DNA of 33,609 nucleotides, taken from the IMG/VR virus record IMGVR_UViG_3300009522_000002, positions 1-33,609 of that record, one strand, 5' to 3'. Positions 1 to 5,035 of the stretch are shown one piece after another. The DNA comes from a virus. The notes under the pieces were generated by a model. The model was not told where the DNA came from. It worked only from the letters and a program-made list of their open reading frames with translations, and ran no database searches. How positions within the stretch are numbered: the stretch's first letter is position 1; each line of letters starts with the position of its first letter. Made by a program: the position numbers and the translations under genes.

Positions 1-274
1 CTTCAGGCAGACAGCTTCGGTCTGCTCCTTGACGTACCGGAGCGCGTCGCCGTCGTTCTCGACCGCCTTCAGGCAGACAGCTTCGGTCTGCTCCTTGACG
101 TACCGGAGCGCGTCGCCGTCGTTCTCGACCGCCTTCAGGCAGACAGCTTCGGTCTGCTCCTTGACGTACTGGAGCGCGTCGCCGTCGTTCTCGACCGCCT
201 TCAGGCAGACAGCTTCGGTCTGCTCCTTGACGTACCGGAGCGCGTAGCCGTCGTTCTCGACCGCCTTCAGGCAG
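1..274. repeat. 66-bp tandem coding repeat, four full copies plus a partial
   Basis: Units begin at 1, 67, 133 and 199; a fifth stops matching after 265-274. Copies 1 and 2 are identical. Copy 3 differs by one base (C to T) and copy 4 by one base (C to A). Both changes alter the encoded residue on the minus strand. The period is a multiple of 3, so every unit is read in the same frame by the DUF4116 gene. The array touches the window edge exactly at a unit boundary, so the true copy number is not known. Confidence 0.95.
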
Positions 275-327
275 TATTCCTCGTCCAACCAGACTTCGAG
301 TTCAGTGAGTTTGATCTTGATTCCCAT
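1..327 (-). CDS. DUF4116-repeat protein, N-terminal part (runs off left edge)
   Basis: Read leftward from ATG 327, the frame is open to base 1, giving 109 residues with no stop. The start has a clear Shine-Dalgarno (GGGGGAG, 3 bases before ATG). After a leader of about 18 residues come tandem 22-residue units of the form AVCLKAVENDGDALRYVKEQTE. I recognise this as the Leu/Ala-Val-x-x-(D/N)-G-x-A-L-x-Y-V pattern of DUF4116 repeats, a helical-repeat family of unknown function known from bacteria and amoeba-associated genomes. The units differ by single substitutions only (R/Q and D/Y changes). An in-frame ATG at 447 could add 40 residues but lacks a good ribosome site. The gene faces the same way as the 30385-33609 block, so it may head that leftward operon if the genome is circular. 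Role unknown; a protein-binding scaffold is one guess. Confidence 0.8.
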   Translation of the reverse strand, partial: MGIKIKLTELEVWLDEEYCLKAVENDGYALRYVKEQTEAVCLKAVENDGDALQYVKEQTEAVCLKAVENDGDALRYVKEQTEAVCLKAVENDGDALRYVKEQTEAVCLK

Positions 328-483
328 GGCTCCCCCGGTTGTGGTTGTTTCCGTCTCTCGTCTTGCGCCCGCTAGCTTGTGGCCTTCCCCTTCCCACCAT
401 CGCCGCTTGTTTAGCGCTGGCCCCCGAAGGGTTTGGGTCGTTCGCATGGCCTCACCGCGTTTGGCGCGTTCCTCGCTGATGCG

Positions 484-512
484 TGGACAACTGGGAACGT
501 CCTGGATATCAG
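484..512 (+). promoter_or_regulatory. possible promoter ahead of the hairpin mini-ORF
   Basis: TGGACA at 484-489 and TATCAG at 507-512 are separated by 17 bases. Each keeps most of the sigma-70 consensus. The predicted start, near 519, would fall at the first arm of the alternative hairpin pair. The match is imperfect, so confidence is low. Confidence 0.25.
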
Positions 513-517
513 GCACG

Positions 518-573
518 TTGAGGGTCAATGCCCCTCAAAAAGGAGGTCCCATGCTGACCAAACTTTTGAGGGG
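518..573 (+). promoter_or_regulatory. two mutually exclusive hairpins around a Shine-Dalgarno and ATG
   Basis: TTGAGGG (518-524) pairs perfectly with CCCTCAA (532-538). The same bases, extended to CCCCTCAAAA (531-540), also pair perfectly with TTTTGAGGGG (564-573). Only one stem can form at a time. The second encloses AGGAGGT (541-547) and the ATG at 551, and holds a nested GGTC/GACC stem (545-548/556-559) with the ATG in its loop. This is the geometry of a translational on/off switch or attenuator. A DNA operator with dyad symmetry is the main alternative. Confidence 0.45.
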
Positions 574-613
574 GGCGCGCTCCATCAGCCAAAGGAAGTC
601 AGCGGGGCCTTAA
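551..613 (+). CDS. 20-residue mini-ORF (possible leader peptide)
   Basis: ATG at 551 is preceded by a near-perfect ribosome site (AAAAAGGAGGT, 3 bases from the ATG). It reads 20 codons to TAA at 611-613; the product is basic (MLTKLLRGARSISQRKSAGP). The stem arm at 564-573 lies inside the coding sequence, so ribosomes entering the ORF would melt the hairpin that hides their own start. No family is recognisable. It may be a leader peptide, a tiny toxin, or simply chance next to a regulatory hairpin. Confidence 0.35.
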   Translation: MLTKLLRGARSISQRKSAGP

Positions 614-617
614 ATCC

Positions 618-723
618 GTGGTTTAACCACGCTCGACCGGATGCATACGGTCCCTACCCGTGACGACCCGAGGCGAAGTGGGGGCAGCACGTTAATCGCG
701 ATCATCCGGTGGTACCGACCGGA
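618..723. repeat. cluster of short dyad symmetries
   Basis: Three inverted repeats follow the mini-ORF: GTGGTT-T-AACCAC at 618-630 (perfect, 6-bp arms), GACCG/CGGTC at 635-639/648-652, and TCCGGT/ACCGGA at 705-710/718-723 around a GGTACC core. Their arms suit protein-binding dyads better than terminators, because no T-tract follows. The protein that would bind them is unknown. Confidence 0.45.
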
Positions 724-791
724 CTCCGATTGCCGCGCCTCCCTCTCCTTCCAGGACGCTCCCTGTCCAATCACCAGCTATTCAGTTTTCA

Positions 792-837
792 CTCAACCGG
801 AGCGCCTGGCTCAGGGAGCGTTTGGCGCGTCGTTGAG
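792..837. repeat. nested inverted repeat, possible structured RNA
   Basis: CTCAAC (792-797) pairs with GTTGAG (832-837). GCGCC (802-806) pairs with GGCGC (824-828). GCTC (809-812) pairs with GAGC (816-819). The three stems nest into one branched-free hairpin with small internal loops. No gene overlaps it. It could be part of a small RNA or a recombination or operator element. Confidence 0.35.
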
Positions 838-845
838 AAGAGGTT

Positions 846-889
846 TACCCGAATATGGATATTCATGCAAGGGTCAATACCCGAATATG
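846..889. promoter_or_regulatory. operator-like repeats upstream of hicAB
   Basis: TACCCGAATATG occurs at 846-857 and again at 878-889, 32 bp apart, about three helical turns. The first copy continues into GGATATTC, making a GAATAT/ATATTC dyad. The 8-mer TACCCGAA recurs inverted at 3693-3700 in the repressor/Cro switch, next to another AATATG dyad at 3652-3665. A shared binding protein, probably the S24 repressor, is inferred. Confidence 0.4.
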
Positions 890-941
890 ATCTAGTAGGT
901 GCAAAAAAATTCCATTGGGAGTCAGGAGGGAGGAAAGGCAC

Positions 942-970
942 TTGACAGTATGGATAAGTATGGATAGATT
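942..970 (+). promoter_or_regulatory. hicAB promoter with 10-bp tandem operator repeat
   Basis: A perfect -35 TTGACA (942-947) and a -10 TAGATT (965-970) are separated by 17 bases. AGTATGGATA is repeated perfectly at 947-956 and 957-966, filling the spacer. Such a repeat is a natural binding site for the HicB ribbon-helix-helix domain, which represses its own operon in known systems. Transcription should start at about 976-978, right on the hicA ATG. Confidence 0.65.
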
Positions 971-976
971 CTCTCC

Positions 977-1165
977 ATGAACAGCAGGGAAATCATCCGG
1001 GCGATTGAGGCTGAGGGCTGGTATGTGGTGGAAAAGCACGGAAGCCACTGGCAGTTTAAGCACGCATCTCGCCCTGGGCGCGTGACCGTGCCTCACCCGA
1101 AGAAGGATTTGCCCCTGGGCACCATCAAGAGCATTGAAAAGCAGTCGGGCGTCAGACTGCGCTAG
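977..1165 (+). CDS. hicA: HicA-family mRNA interferase toxin
   Basis: This 62-residue protein has the HicA dsRNA-binding-like fold signature. It opens with the typical N-terminal sequence (NSREIIRAIEAEGW) and carries the catalytic His in the GSH motif (G22-S23-H24), followed by the basic strand FKHASRPGRVTVPHP. Known HicA toxins cleave mRNA and are held inactive by HicB. The length matches the family. The ATG has no Shine-Dalgarno (it is preceded by TCTCTCC). The promoter places the RNA start at or next to the ATG, so the message looks leaderless. hicB follows 8 bases downstream in the same transcript. Confidence 0.93.
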   Translation: MNSREIIRAIEAEGWYVVEKHGSHWQFKHASRPGRVTVPHPKKDLPLGTIKSIEKQSGVRLR

Positions 1166-1173
1166 GAGGAAAT

Positions 1174-1569
1174 ATGGCTGCGTATATCGGCATCATCCAC
1201 AAGGATAAGGACAGCGACTTCGGCGTGAGCTTCCCCGACTTTCCCGGATGCGCCACGGCGGGGATCGATATGAACGAAGCGGCCTTGATGGCAAAAGAGG
1301 CCCTGGCCCTGCACATCGACGGGATGACTGAAGATGGAGAGCGCATCCCCCTTCCGTCCGCCCTCGAAGCCGTGCAGGCCCACGAGTTTGCCGAAGGGGC
1401 TCTTGCCTTCATCGTCGTTGACGTACCAGCCCCTCAGCGCCGGGCGGTCAAGGTGAGCATCACGATCCCAGAGGATGATCTGGCCAGCATTGACAACTAC
1501 GCCAAGGCGCACGGTATGGCTCGAAGCGCGTTCCTGGTGCATGCCGCCCGGGAAGCGATGCGGGGGTAG
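1174..1569 (+). CDS. hicB: HicB-family antitoxin with C-terminal ribbon-helix-helix
   Basis: The 131-residue product pairs with the toxin just upstream. Residues 1-70 form the HicB partial RNase H-like domain (DFGVSFPDFPGCATAG motif), which binds and blocks HicA. Residues about 88-131 (VKVSITIPEDDLASIDNYAKAHGMARSAFL) form a ribbon-helix-helix DNA-binding domain used for autorepression. A good AGGAGGAA ribosome site precedes ATG 1174, so antitoxin translation should exceed that of the leaderless toxin. In a temperate phage the pair may stabilise the prophage or act in abortive infection; that role is inferred. Confidence 0.93.
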   Translation: MAAYIGIIHKDKDSDFGVSFPDFPGCATAGIDMNEAALMAKEALALHIDGMTEDGERIPLPSALEAVQAHEFAEGALAFIVVDVPAPQRRAVKVSITIPEDDLASIDNYAKAHGMARSAFLVHAAREAMRG

Positions 1570-1570
1570 G

Positions 1571-1601
1571 GAAAAAGAAAAGGCCCTCGGGGGAGGGCCT
1601 T
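1571..1601 (-). terminator. intrinsic terminator of the lysogeny operon
   Basis: AAGGCCCTC (1580-1588) and GAGGGCCTT (1593-1601) form a perfect 9-bp stem with a 4-base loop. On the minus strand the stem is followed by a TTCTTTTTC tract, giving a standard rho-independent terminator just after the stop of the 1608-2045 gene. On the plus strand it follows hicB but has no T-run. Confidence 0.85.
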
Positions 1602-1607
1602 GGTGAA

Positions 1608-2045
1608 TTATTTCTTCGGAGGTGCCGGTGGTGCGGCTGGGACTTGGATTATGATCGGGGCTGGCGGCTGAGAGCTTGTAGGCTTCAAGGCGTCCAGCTT
1701 TTGTTGAAATACTTCAAATTTTTGATCAATCCTTTCAAGCGTCTTGTCGGCCTTGTCATTGGCTGCCCTGGCGTACTCTTTGTTCTGATCGAGGGAATGC
1801 TGGAACCAAGAGGCCTGGAACTGGGCAAGCCCAATCACTGCCGAGACAATACCGATCCCAACCCCCAATATCCACCAGCGGAGGTTTCTGACCTCTCCCT
1901 TGATATCACAGAGGTCGTCTTCCACCCGGGTTAGGCGATGTTCGTAGGTGCCGTCCATGCCCCCAGAATTACCATCTCCACCCGTGGGGTCAAGGGGTTC
2001 CCCCGGAAGATTCTCCCTCTGGAATGCCGGTATTATTTTTGCCAT
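1608..2045 (-). CDS. membrane-anchored coiled-coil protein, last gene of lysogeny operon
   Basis: The 145-residue product has a charged N-terminal region with a heptad segment (about 35-55, EHRLTRVEDDLCDIKGEVRNL). One hydrophobic membrane span follows (57-77, WWILGVGIGIVSAVIGLAQFQ), then a long coiled coil (83-121) and a Pro/Ala-rich tail (122-145). No enzyme motif is visible. The layout resembles small phage membrane proteins of the XhlA/DUF1640 style, but I cannot assign a family. Its ATG lies one base after the stop of the upstream Cys-rich gene, with AGGAT as ribosome site, so it is co-translated with the repressor operon. It probably sits in the inner membrane of lysogens; an exclusion role is conjecture based on position. 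Confidence 0.75.
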   Translation of the reverse strand: MAKIIPAFQRENLPGEPLDPTGGDGNSGGMDGTYEHRLTRVEDDLCDIKGEVRNLRWWILGVGIGIVSAVIGLAQFQASWFQHSLDQNKEYARAANDKADKTLERIDQKFEVFQQKLDALKPTSSQPPAPIIIQVPAAPPAPPKK

Positions 2046-2046
2046 A

Positions 2047-2466
2047 TTATCCTGCTATTTTGTTTTTAATTTCTTCCGACATTTTTGCAATTCTTATTAG
2101 CTGCTCTTTTATTGACGCATTCTTGAAATTGCCAAACATGTCTTCTATTGACTTTGGATTGTATATCCATGATATTGCGTATTCTTTTTCTCTTTCGTTG
2201 CTAATCAAATATTCAAATTCATCTCTGTCTAAAGACCACGCCGTTATCGAGCCACATTCTTTGCATTCAGACGTAAATGCCATTCCCATTATTAAGTTAG
2301 TTGTAAGTAATCCTGGGGCGAACCATGGCAATTCACTTTCAATTTCTTCTTTGCATAATGCAAGAGAAAACCACTCTGGCATGTATGGTATTCCCACCAA
2401 TGAAAAATATGTCAGCAAGCTACCGCACTGGCATTTTTTCTTTAAAAGTCTCTCGGGTGGTTTCAT
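2047..2466 (-). CDS. Cys-rich, zinc-ribbon-like protein of unknown function
   Basis: The 139-residue protein carries CxC at 12-14, a lone Cys38 and CxxC at 68-71 (ECKECGS), suggesting a zinc site built from two knuckles. A helical charged tail (90-139) follows. The start ATG overlaps the stop of the deoxyribosyltransferase-like gene by four bases (ATGA), so the two are translationally coupled. The gene is markedly AT-richer than its neighbours, which suggests later acquisition. I do not recognise a family. Confidence 0.75.
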   Translation of the reverse strand: MKPPERLLKKKCQCGSLLTYFSLVGIPYMPEWFSLALCKEEIESELPWFAPGLLTTNLIMGMAFTSECKECGSITAWSLDRDEFEYLISNEREKEYAISWIYNPKSIEDMFGNFKNASIKEQLIRIAKMSEEIKNKIAG

Positions 2467-2894
2467 ATAATAGCCTCCTTGATCCTTTCCACCAACTCCC
2501 CCACGTCCCTCACGATCACCTTACAGCTCCCGTGGATCATGGAGTTGACCACGGCCCCGGGCACATCCCCGGCTTGGCGGAAGTCCGTCCTGATCCCGAT
2601 CACGGGGATTCCCCGCGCGTGCGCATAGCCGATCTCCCAGGCCGTGCCGTCGTCCACCTGGGGGCCATCCAGCAGGGCCACCACAAGGTCACAGGCAGCC
2701 AGAGCATCCCGACAAACTTCCATCACCCGGCGCGGGCCATCCGCTCCCCAGCTCGCAATCTCGGCCTGGTCGAACAGCTCGTAAGGCCAAATGGCCGTGT
2801 GCCTCGTCTCGGCCTCAATACGGGCCTTGGTGGCACGGTGCCATGCTTGCTTGGCTTCGGAGAAGAGAGGGCCGGCGAGGTAGAGTGTGGGCAT
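2463..2894 (-). CDS. nucleoside 2-deoxyribosyltransferase-like protein
   Basis: The 143-residue product matches the nucleoside 2-deoxyribosyltransferase fold (PF05014 type). It has a N-terminal YLAGPLF strand-loop, a D-x-V-V-A-x-L-D-G segment (69-77), and DDGTAWEIGYA (81-91) with Glu87 at the nucleophile position. Enzymes of this family break and remake the N-glycosidic bond of (deoxy)nucleosides or nucleotides; some relatives only hydrolyse. The substrate here is unknown. I chose ATG 2894 because it overlaps the repressor stop as TAATG and begins exactly at the conserved strand; an upstream ATG at 2918 would add 8 unrelated residues. It is co-transcribed with the prophage repressor, so it should be made in lysogens. 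Confidence 0.85.
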   Translation of the reverse strand: MPTLYLAGPLFSEAKQAWHRATKARIEAETRHTAIWPYELFDQAEIASWGADGPRRVMEVCRDALAACDLVVALLDGPQVDDGTAWEIGYAHARGIPVIGIRTDFRQAGDVPGAVVNSMIHGSCKVIVRDVGELVERIKEAII

Positions 2895-3628
2895 TATTTC
2901 CCAGAAAGATCCGACCACGACCAGATGCAGCGCCCGACGATGGCGTTGGAAATCACACCACCGTAGTCAGCTCCCAGGCTGTACGATGTAGGAGGGTTTT
3001 CCGCCGCGTTGTCGCTGTAAAACGTGACCAGGGTATCCCCGTTGCGCTGCTTCGTGGCCACGCGCTTGACCATGGCCCCGCTATCTTGCCCCGGCTCTCG
3101 CACCAGGAATATCCCTCCTGGCTTGTCCGGCGTGAAGTCGTCCCGGTTCACCAGGACGATATCCCCTGGCCTGAGCAAGGGAATCATGGAGGTTGACCCT
3201 TTCTCGATTTCCACGGCCAGGAGGTTACGCCGGAACTGGATAGCATGCTGATGTCGGTAGACCAGCACCCAGCTCCGAATCAAGCCGGTGGACATTACGC
3301 CTGGACCGGCACCGACCTCACCCACGAGGGGGACGGCGAAATAATCTTCTTGGGGCGGTAGATTCTGACCGCTCCCCGCCGGGACTATTTTCGCGTCCAC
3401 CCACCTAACATCCTTTGCGAGTTCAGATCTTTCGTCAGGAAAAGTGAGCTTCGCCCCCATGAAATCAAGGATTTTTGCCAGGTTATCTGCCCTCATAGAT
3501 CCCTGGCCTTTCAAAAGCCGAGAAATTGCTGACTGAGAAACCCCTGTTTTTTCTGCCAAAGCTTCTTGCTTCATACCTTGGCGCGCAACACCATCCTTAG
3601 CGTCATGAAGGATTCCCATTTTTTCCAT
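2894..3628 (-). CDS. CI/LexA-type prophage repressor, HTH plus S24 peptidase
   Basis: The 244-residue protein has an XRE-type HTH at about 18-58 (QEALAEKTGVSQSAISRLLKG) and a C-terminal S24 autopeptidase domain (about 95-235). Catalytic Ser147 lies in GSTSM and Lys188 in AMVKRV. A likely Ala107-Gly108 cleavage bond lies in VGEVGAGPG. All parts needed for RecA-stimulated self-cleavage are present, so induction by DNA damage is expected. The start is fixed by AGGGGAGG, 6 bases before ATG 3628. It is transcribed away from the Cro-like gene across a shared switch region and is first in a four-gene operon ending at the 1571-1601 terminator. Confidence 0.95.
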   Translation of the reverse strand: MEKMGILHDAKDGVARQGMKQEALAEKTGVSQSAISRLLKGQGSMRADNLAKILDFMGAKLTFPDERSELAKDVRWVDAKIVPAGSGQNLPPQEDYFAVPLVGEVGAGPGVMSTGLIRSWVLVYRHQHAIQFRRNLLAVEIEKGSTSMIPLLRPGDIVLVNRDDFTPDKPGGIFLVREPGQDSGAMVKRVATKQRNGDTLVTFYSDNAAENPPTSYSLGADYGGVISNAIVGRCIWSWSDLSGK

Positions 3629-3651
3629 GTACTGCCTCCCCTTAAGAGTGT

Positions 3652-3711
3652 CATATTTGAATATGGGTTATGGCGTTGCAAAATTATTCATCTTCGGGTA
3701 CACACTACTCC
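3652..3711. promoter_or_regulatory. divergent lysis/lysogeny switch region
   Basis: CATATTTGAATATG (3652-3665) is a dyad with AATATG half-sites between the repressor and Cro-like genes. For rightward transcription, TTGCAA (3676-3681) and TACACA (3699-3704) are 17 bases apart. TTGCAA is its own reverse complement, so a leftward promoter may share it, with a weak -10 inside the dyad. TTCGGGTA (3693-3700) overlaps the rightward -10 and is the inverse of the TACCCGAA word at 846 and 878. Repressor and Cro binding here is inferred. Confidence 0.55.
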
Positions 3712-3918
3712 ATGGACATCATCCAAGATTTTCAAGCCGAATTTCAGCGCAAAGGCTGGACCCAGATGGAGTGGGAAGAGGCTACCGGCATACCCCAGTC
3801 CACGATTTCACGGCTCCTTGAGGGGAACTGCGACCCTCGTCTTTCGACGATCAAGCGCTTGACCCCATTCTTGTACGGCCCTTCCCCCGTCCCCCCGAAC
3901 ACACCGGACCCCTCATGA
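3712..3918 (+). CDS. Cro-like HTH regulator
   Basis: A 68-residue protein consisting of little more than one XRE-type HTH (QMEWEEATGIPQSTISRLLEG). It is divergent from the repressor, which fits Cro. The longer frame begins at ATG 3670, but those 14 residues are not HTH-like and lie over the predicted promoter. ATG 3712 starts at the first helix and has no ribosome site. With -10 TACACA ending 7 bases upstream, the transcript would start on or next to this ATG and be leaderless. The product should repress the repressor operon during lytic growth; that is inferred from position. Confidence 0.8.
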   Translation: MDIIQDFQAEFQRKGWTQMEWEEATGIPQSTISRLLEGNCDPRLSTIKRLTPFLYGPSPVPPNTPDPS

Positions 3919-4031
3919 TCATCATCCGTATTCTGCTCACCGCCTACGCCGTCTGGTGCGTGGGGTTCGCTATCTGGCAGGGCGTGCGGTGGTTGGTGCA
4001 ACCTGTAACGGCCCGAGAGGGCGAGGAGTAG
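3915..4031 (+). CDS. 38-residue small membrane peptide
   Basis: ATG 3915 overlaps the Cro-like stop (ATGA). The peptide is a single hydrophobic helix (IIIRILLTAYAVWCVGFAIW) followed by a charged tail ending in EGEE. The next gene starts 3 bases after its stop, and GAGGAG at the end of this ORF serves as that gene's ribosome site. A small early membrane protein is likely; its function is not recognisable. Confidence 0.6.
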   Translation: MIIIRILLTAYAVWCVGFAIWQGVRWLVQPVTAREGEE

Positions 4032-4034
4032 AGC

Positions 4035-4346
4035 GTGAAACACAAGATCCTCATTTATGACCTGTCCGACCCGTTGCAGGCCATCAAGCACCAACTGGAT
4101 GAGCATGAGGAGCACGCTTCTCAGGTCAAGGCAGAGGGAATCCAGGTCCCGGATCAGGCACCCCGAACATACACCTGGAGTGACCCGATCCGGGAGTTCG
4201 CAAACCAGTGCGGCACGATGTCGTCTGCCGCGACTAAGGCCGAGGAGCTTATGCTCCTTGACCTCCTGGGGGTCTCCAAGGGTGAAGCCCTCAGGGCGGT
4301 CTACGGGGCTGAAAAAGCGTCCGCGTTTCTCAAAAACGACGCTTAG
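4035..4346 (+). CDS. early protein of unknown function
   Basis: This 103-residue protein starts at GTG with GAGGAG 6 bases upstream. The N-terminal part is acidic and Gln/His/Glu-rich (HQLDEHEEHASQVKAEG). The C-terminal helix set (TKAEELMLLDLLGVSKGEALRAVYG) looks compact and could be a small DNA- or protein-binding module. I recognise no family. It sits early in the rightward operon after the Cro-like gene, where P22-type phages keep regulators. Its 3' end overlaps the converging gene 4330-4527 by 17 bases. Confidence 0.7.
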   Translation: MKHKILIYDLSDPLQAIKHQLDEHEEHASQVKAEGIQVPDQAPRTYTWSDPIREFANQCGTMSSAATKAEELMLLDLLGVSKGEALRAVYGAEKASAFLKNDA

Positions 4347-4527
4347 CCTGAGCTTCCATGTACCCTTGGAGAATGACCTTCGTATCAAGTGCATGGACTT
4401 GGCCCAGCACATCGAGAATGGCCAGGTTAGAGGCAAGGACTTCCTTGAGCAGTTGCTGAACAGGTTGCAGCTGCCCAACCAACAACAAGTCAGTGACGGG
4501 TGATCCAGTAGGCTGATCGTTCGACAT
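4330..4527 (-). CDS. small leftward gene inside the early rightward operon
   Basis: The 65-residue protein has a strong ribosome site on the minus strand (GAGAGGAGG, 6 bases before ATG 4527), which argues that it is real. It is helical and Gln/Leu-rich (VGQLQPVQQLLKEVLASNLAILDVLGQVHAL), perhaps a short coiled coil. It opposes the surrounding genes and its tail overlaps the end of the 4035-4346 gene. Convergent transcription would give an antisense RNA against that message. Function unknown. Confidence 0.6.
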   Translation of the reverse strand: MSNDQPTGSPVTDLLLVGQLQPVQQLLKEVLASNLAILDVLGQVHALDTKVILQGYMEAQAKRRF

Positions 4528-4611
4528 TTCGTTCCTCCTCTCGGTTTGGGTTTCAGGGGTGATTCTCCAATACCGGGAGGAGGGGCGGAAATAAAGGCTG
4601 AGGGGAAATTT

Positions 4612-4797
4612 ATGTCTTGTGCCCGATGTTCAAATTCTCGCCCAGGCGCGCTCACACCTGACGACGTCTGCCGCTTGGGGCTCAATGCTCGGCGCACAAG
4701 GTGCTCATGGTTCCGCGACGTCGAGTCCATGGCGACGCACGCGGCCGGTGTGCTCCCAGTGGAACGCGCTGACGAGCAGCACAGCGACCGGGAATAG
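4612..4797 (+). CDS. small Cys-containing protein (possible zinc finger)
   Basis: The 61-residue product starts at ATG 4612 with GAGGGGAA upstream. Cys3, Cys6, Cys20 and Cys31 could bind one metal ion (SCARC...VCRLG...RCSWF). The frame is open further upstream to 4546, but that part has no ribosome site. The next gene starts 3 bases after its stop. Role unknown. Confidence 0.55.
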   Translation: MSCARCSNSRPGALTPDDVCRLGLNARRTRCSWFRDVESMATHAAGVLPVERADEQHSDRE

Positions 4798-4800
4798 CCA

Positions 4801-4980
4801 GTGGCCAAGCGCAACGAGCCGAAAAGCGTCCGTTTGCCGGACTCACTCGAAAAGCAGATTGCAGTTGTGCTTGCCAAAACGGACCTCAGTTTTAACGACC
4901 TGTGCATTGTTGGCCTTCGCCTCGCGCTTCCGATAGCTGAAAACGATTCTCGCACCATTAAGCACATACTGGTGGAGTGA
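4801..4980 (+). CDS. 59-residue ribbon-helix-helix-like protein
   Basis: It starts at GTG 4801, coupled to the upstream stop (4795-4797), and ends at TGA 4978-4980. The sequence has an Arc/MetJ-like pattern: a short strand (KSVRLPDSLEKQIAVVLAK) followed by two helices (TDLSFNDLCIVGLRLALPIAE). Small RHH proteins of this kind are usually dimeric transcription regulators. The ribosome site is weak (GGGAA). It could regulate the early or late promoters; there is no direct evidence. Confidence 0.55.
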   Translation: MAKRNEPKSVRLPDSLEKQIAVVLAKTDLSFNDLCIVGLRLALPIAENDSRTIKHILVE

Positions 4981-5035
4981 TTGGCATGCAGTATTTTATT
5001 ACAACTACTTTTGAAGTTTTTTCGTAGGCGCAACT

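Larger units (their letters stand above)
328..976. other. 650-bp control region with no convincing full-length gene
   Basis: This lies between the leftward DUF4116 gene and rightward hicA. Open frames here have poor composition and no ribosome sites, apart from one 20-codon mini-ORF at 551. The stretch is crowded with inverted repeats (518-538, 531-573, 618-630, 635-652, 705-723, 792-837) and a 12-bp direct repeat (846, 878). It should hold the promoter for the leftward genes, possible operators and perhaps a small RNA. No transcript can be proved from sequence. Confidence 0.6.

Noticed and set aside
29-247. Rightward repeat ORF (LTYRSASPSFSTAFRQTASVCS units)
   Set aside because: It is the antisense reading of the DUF4116 repeats; the minus strand has the ribosome site and the recognisable family.
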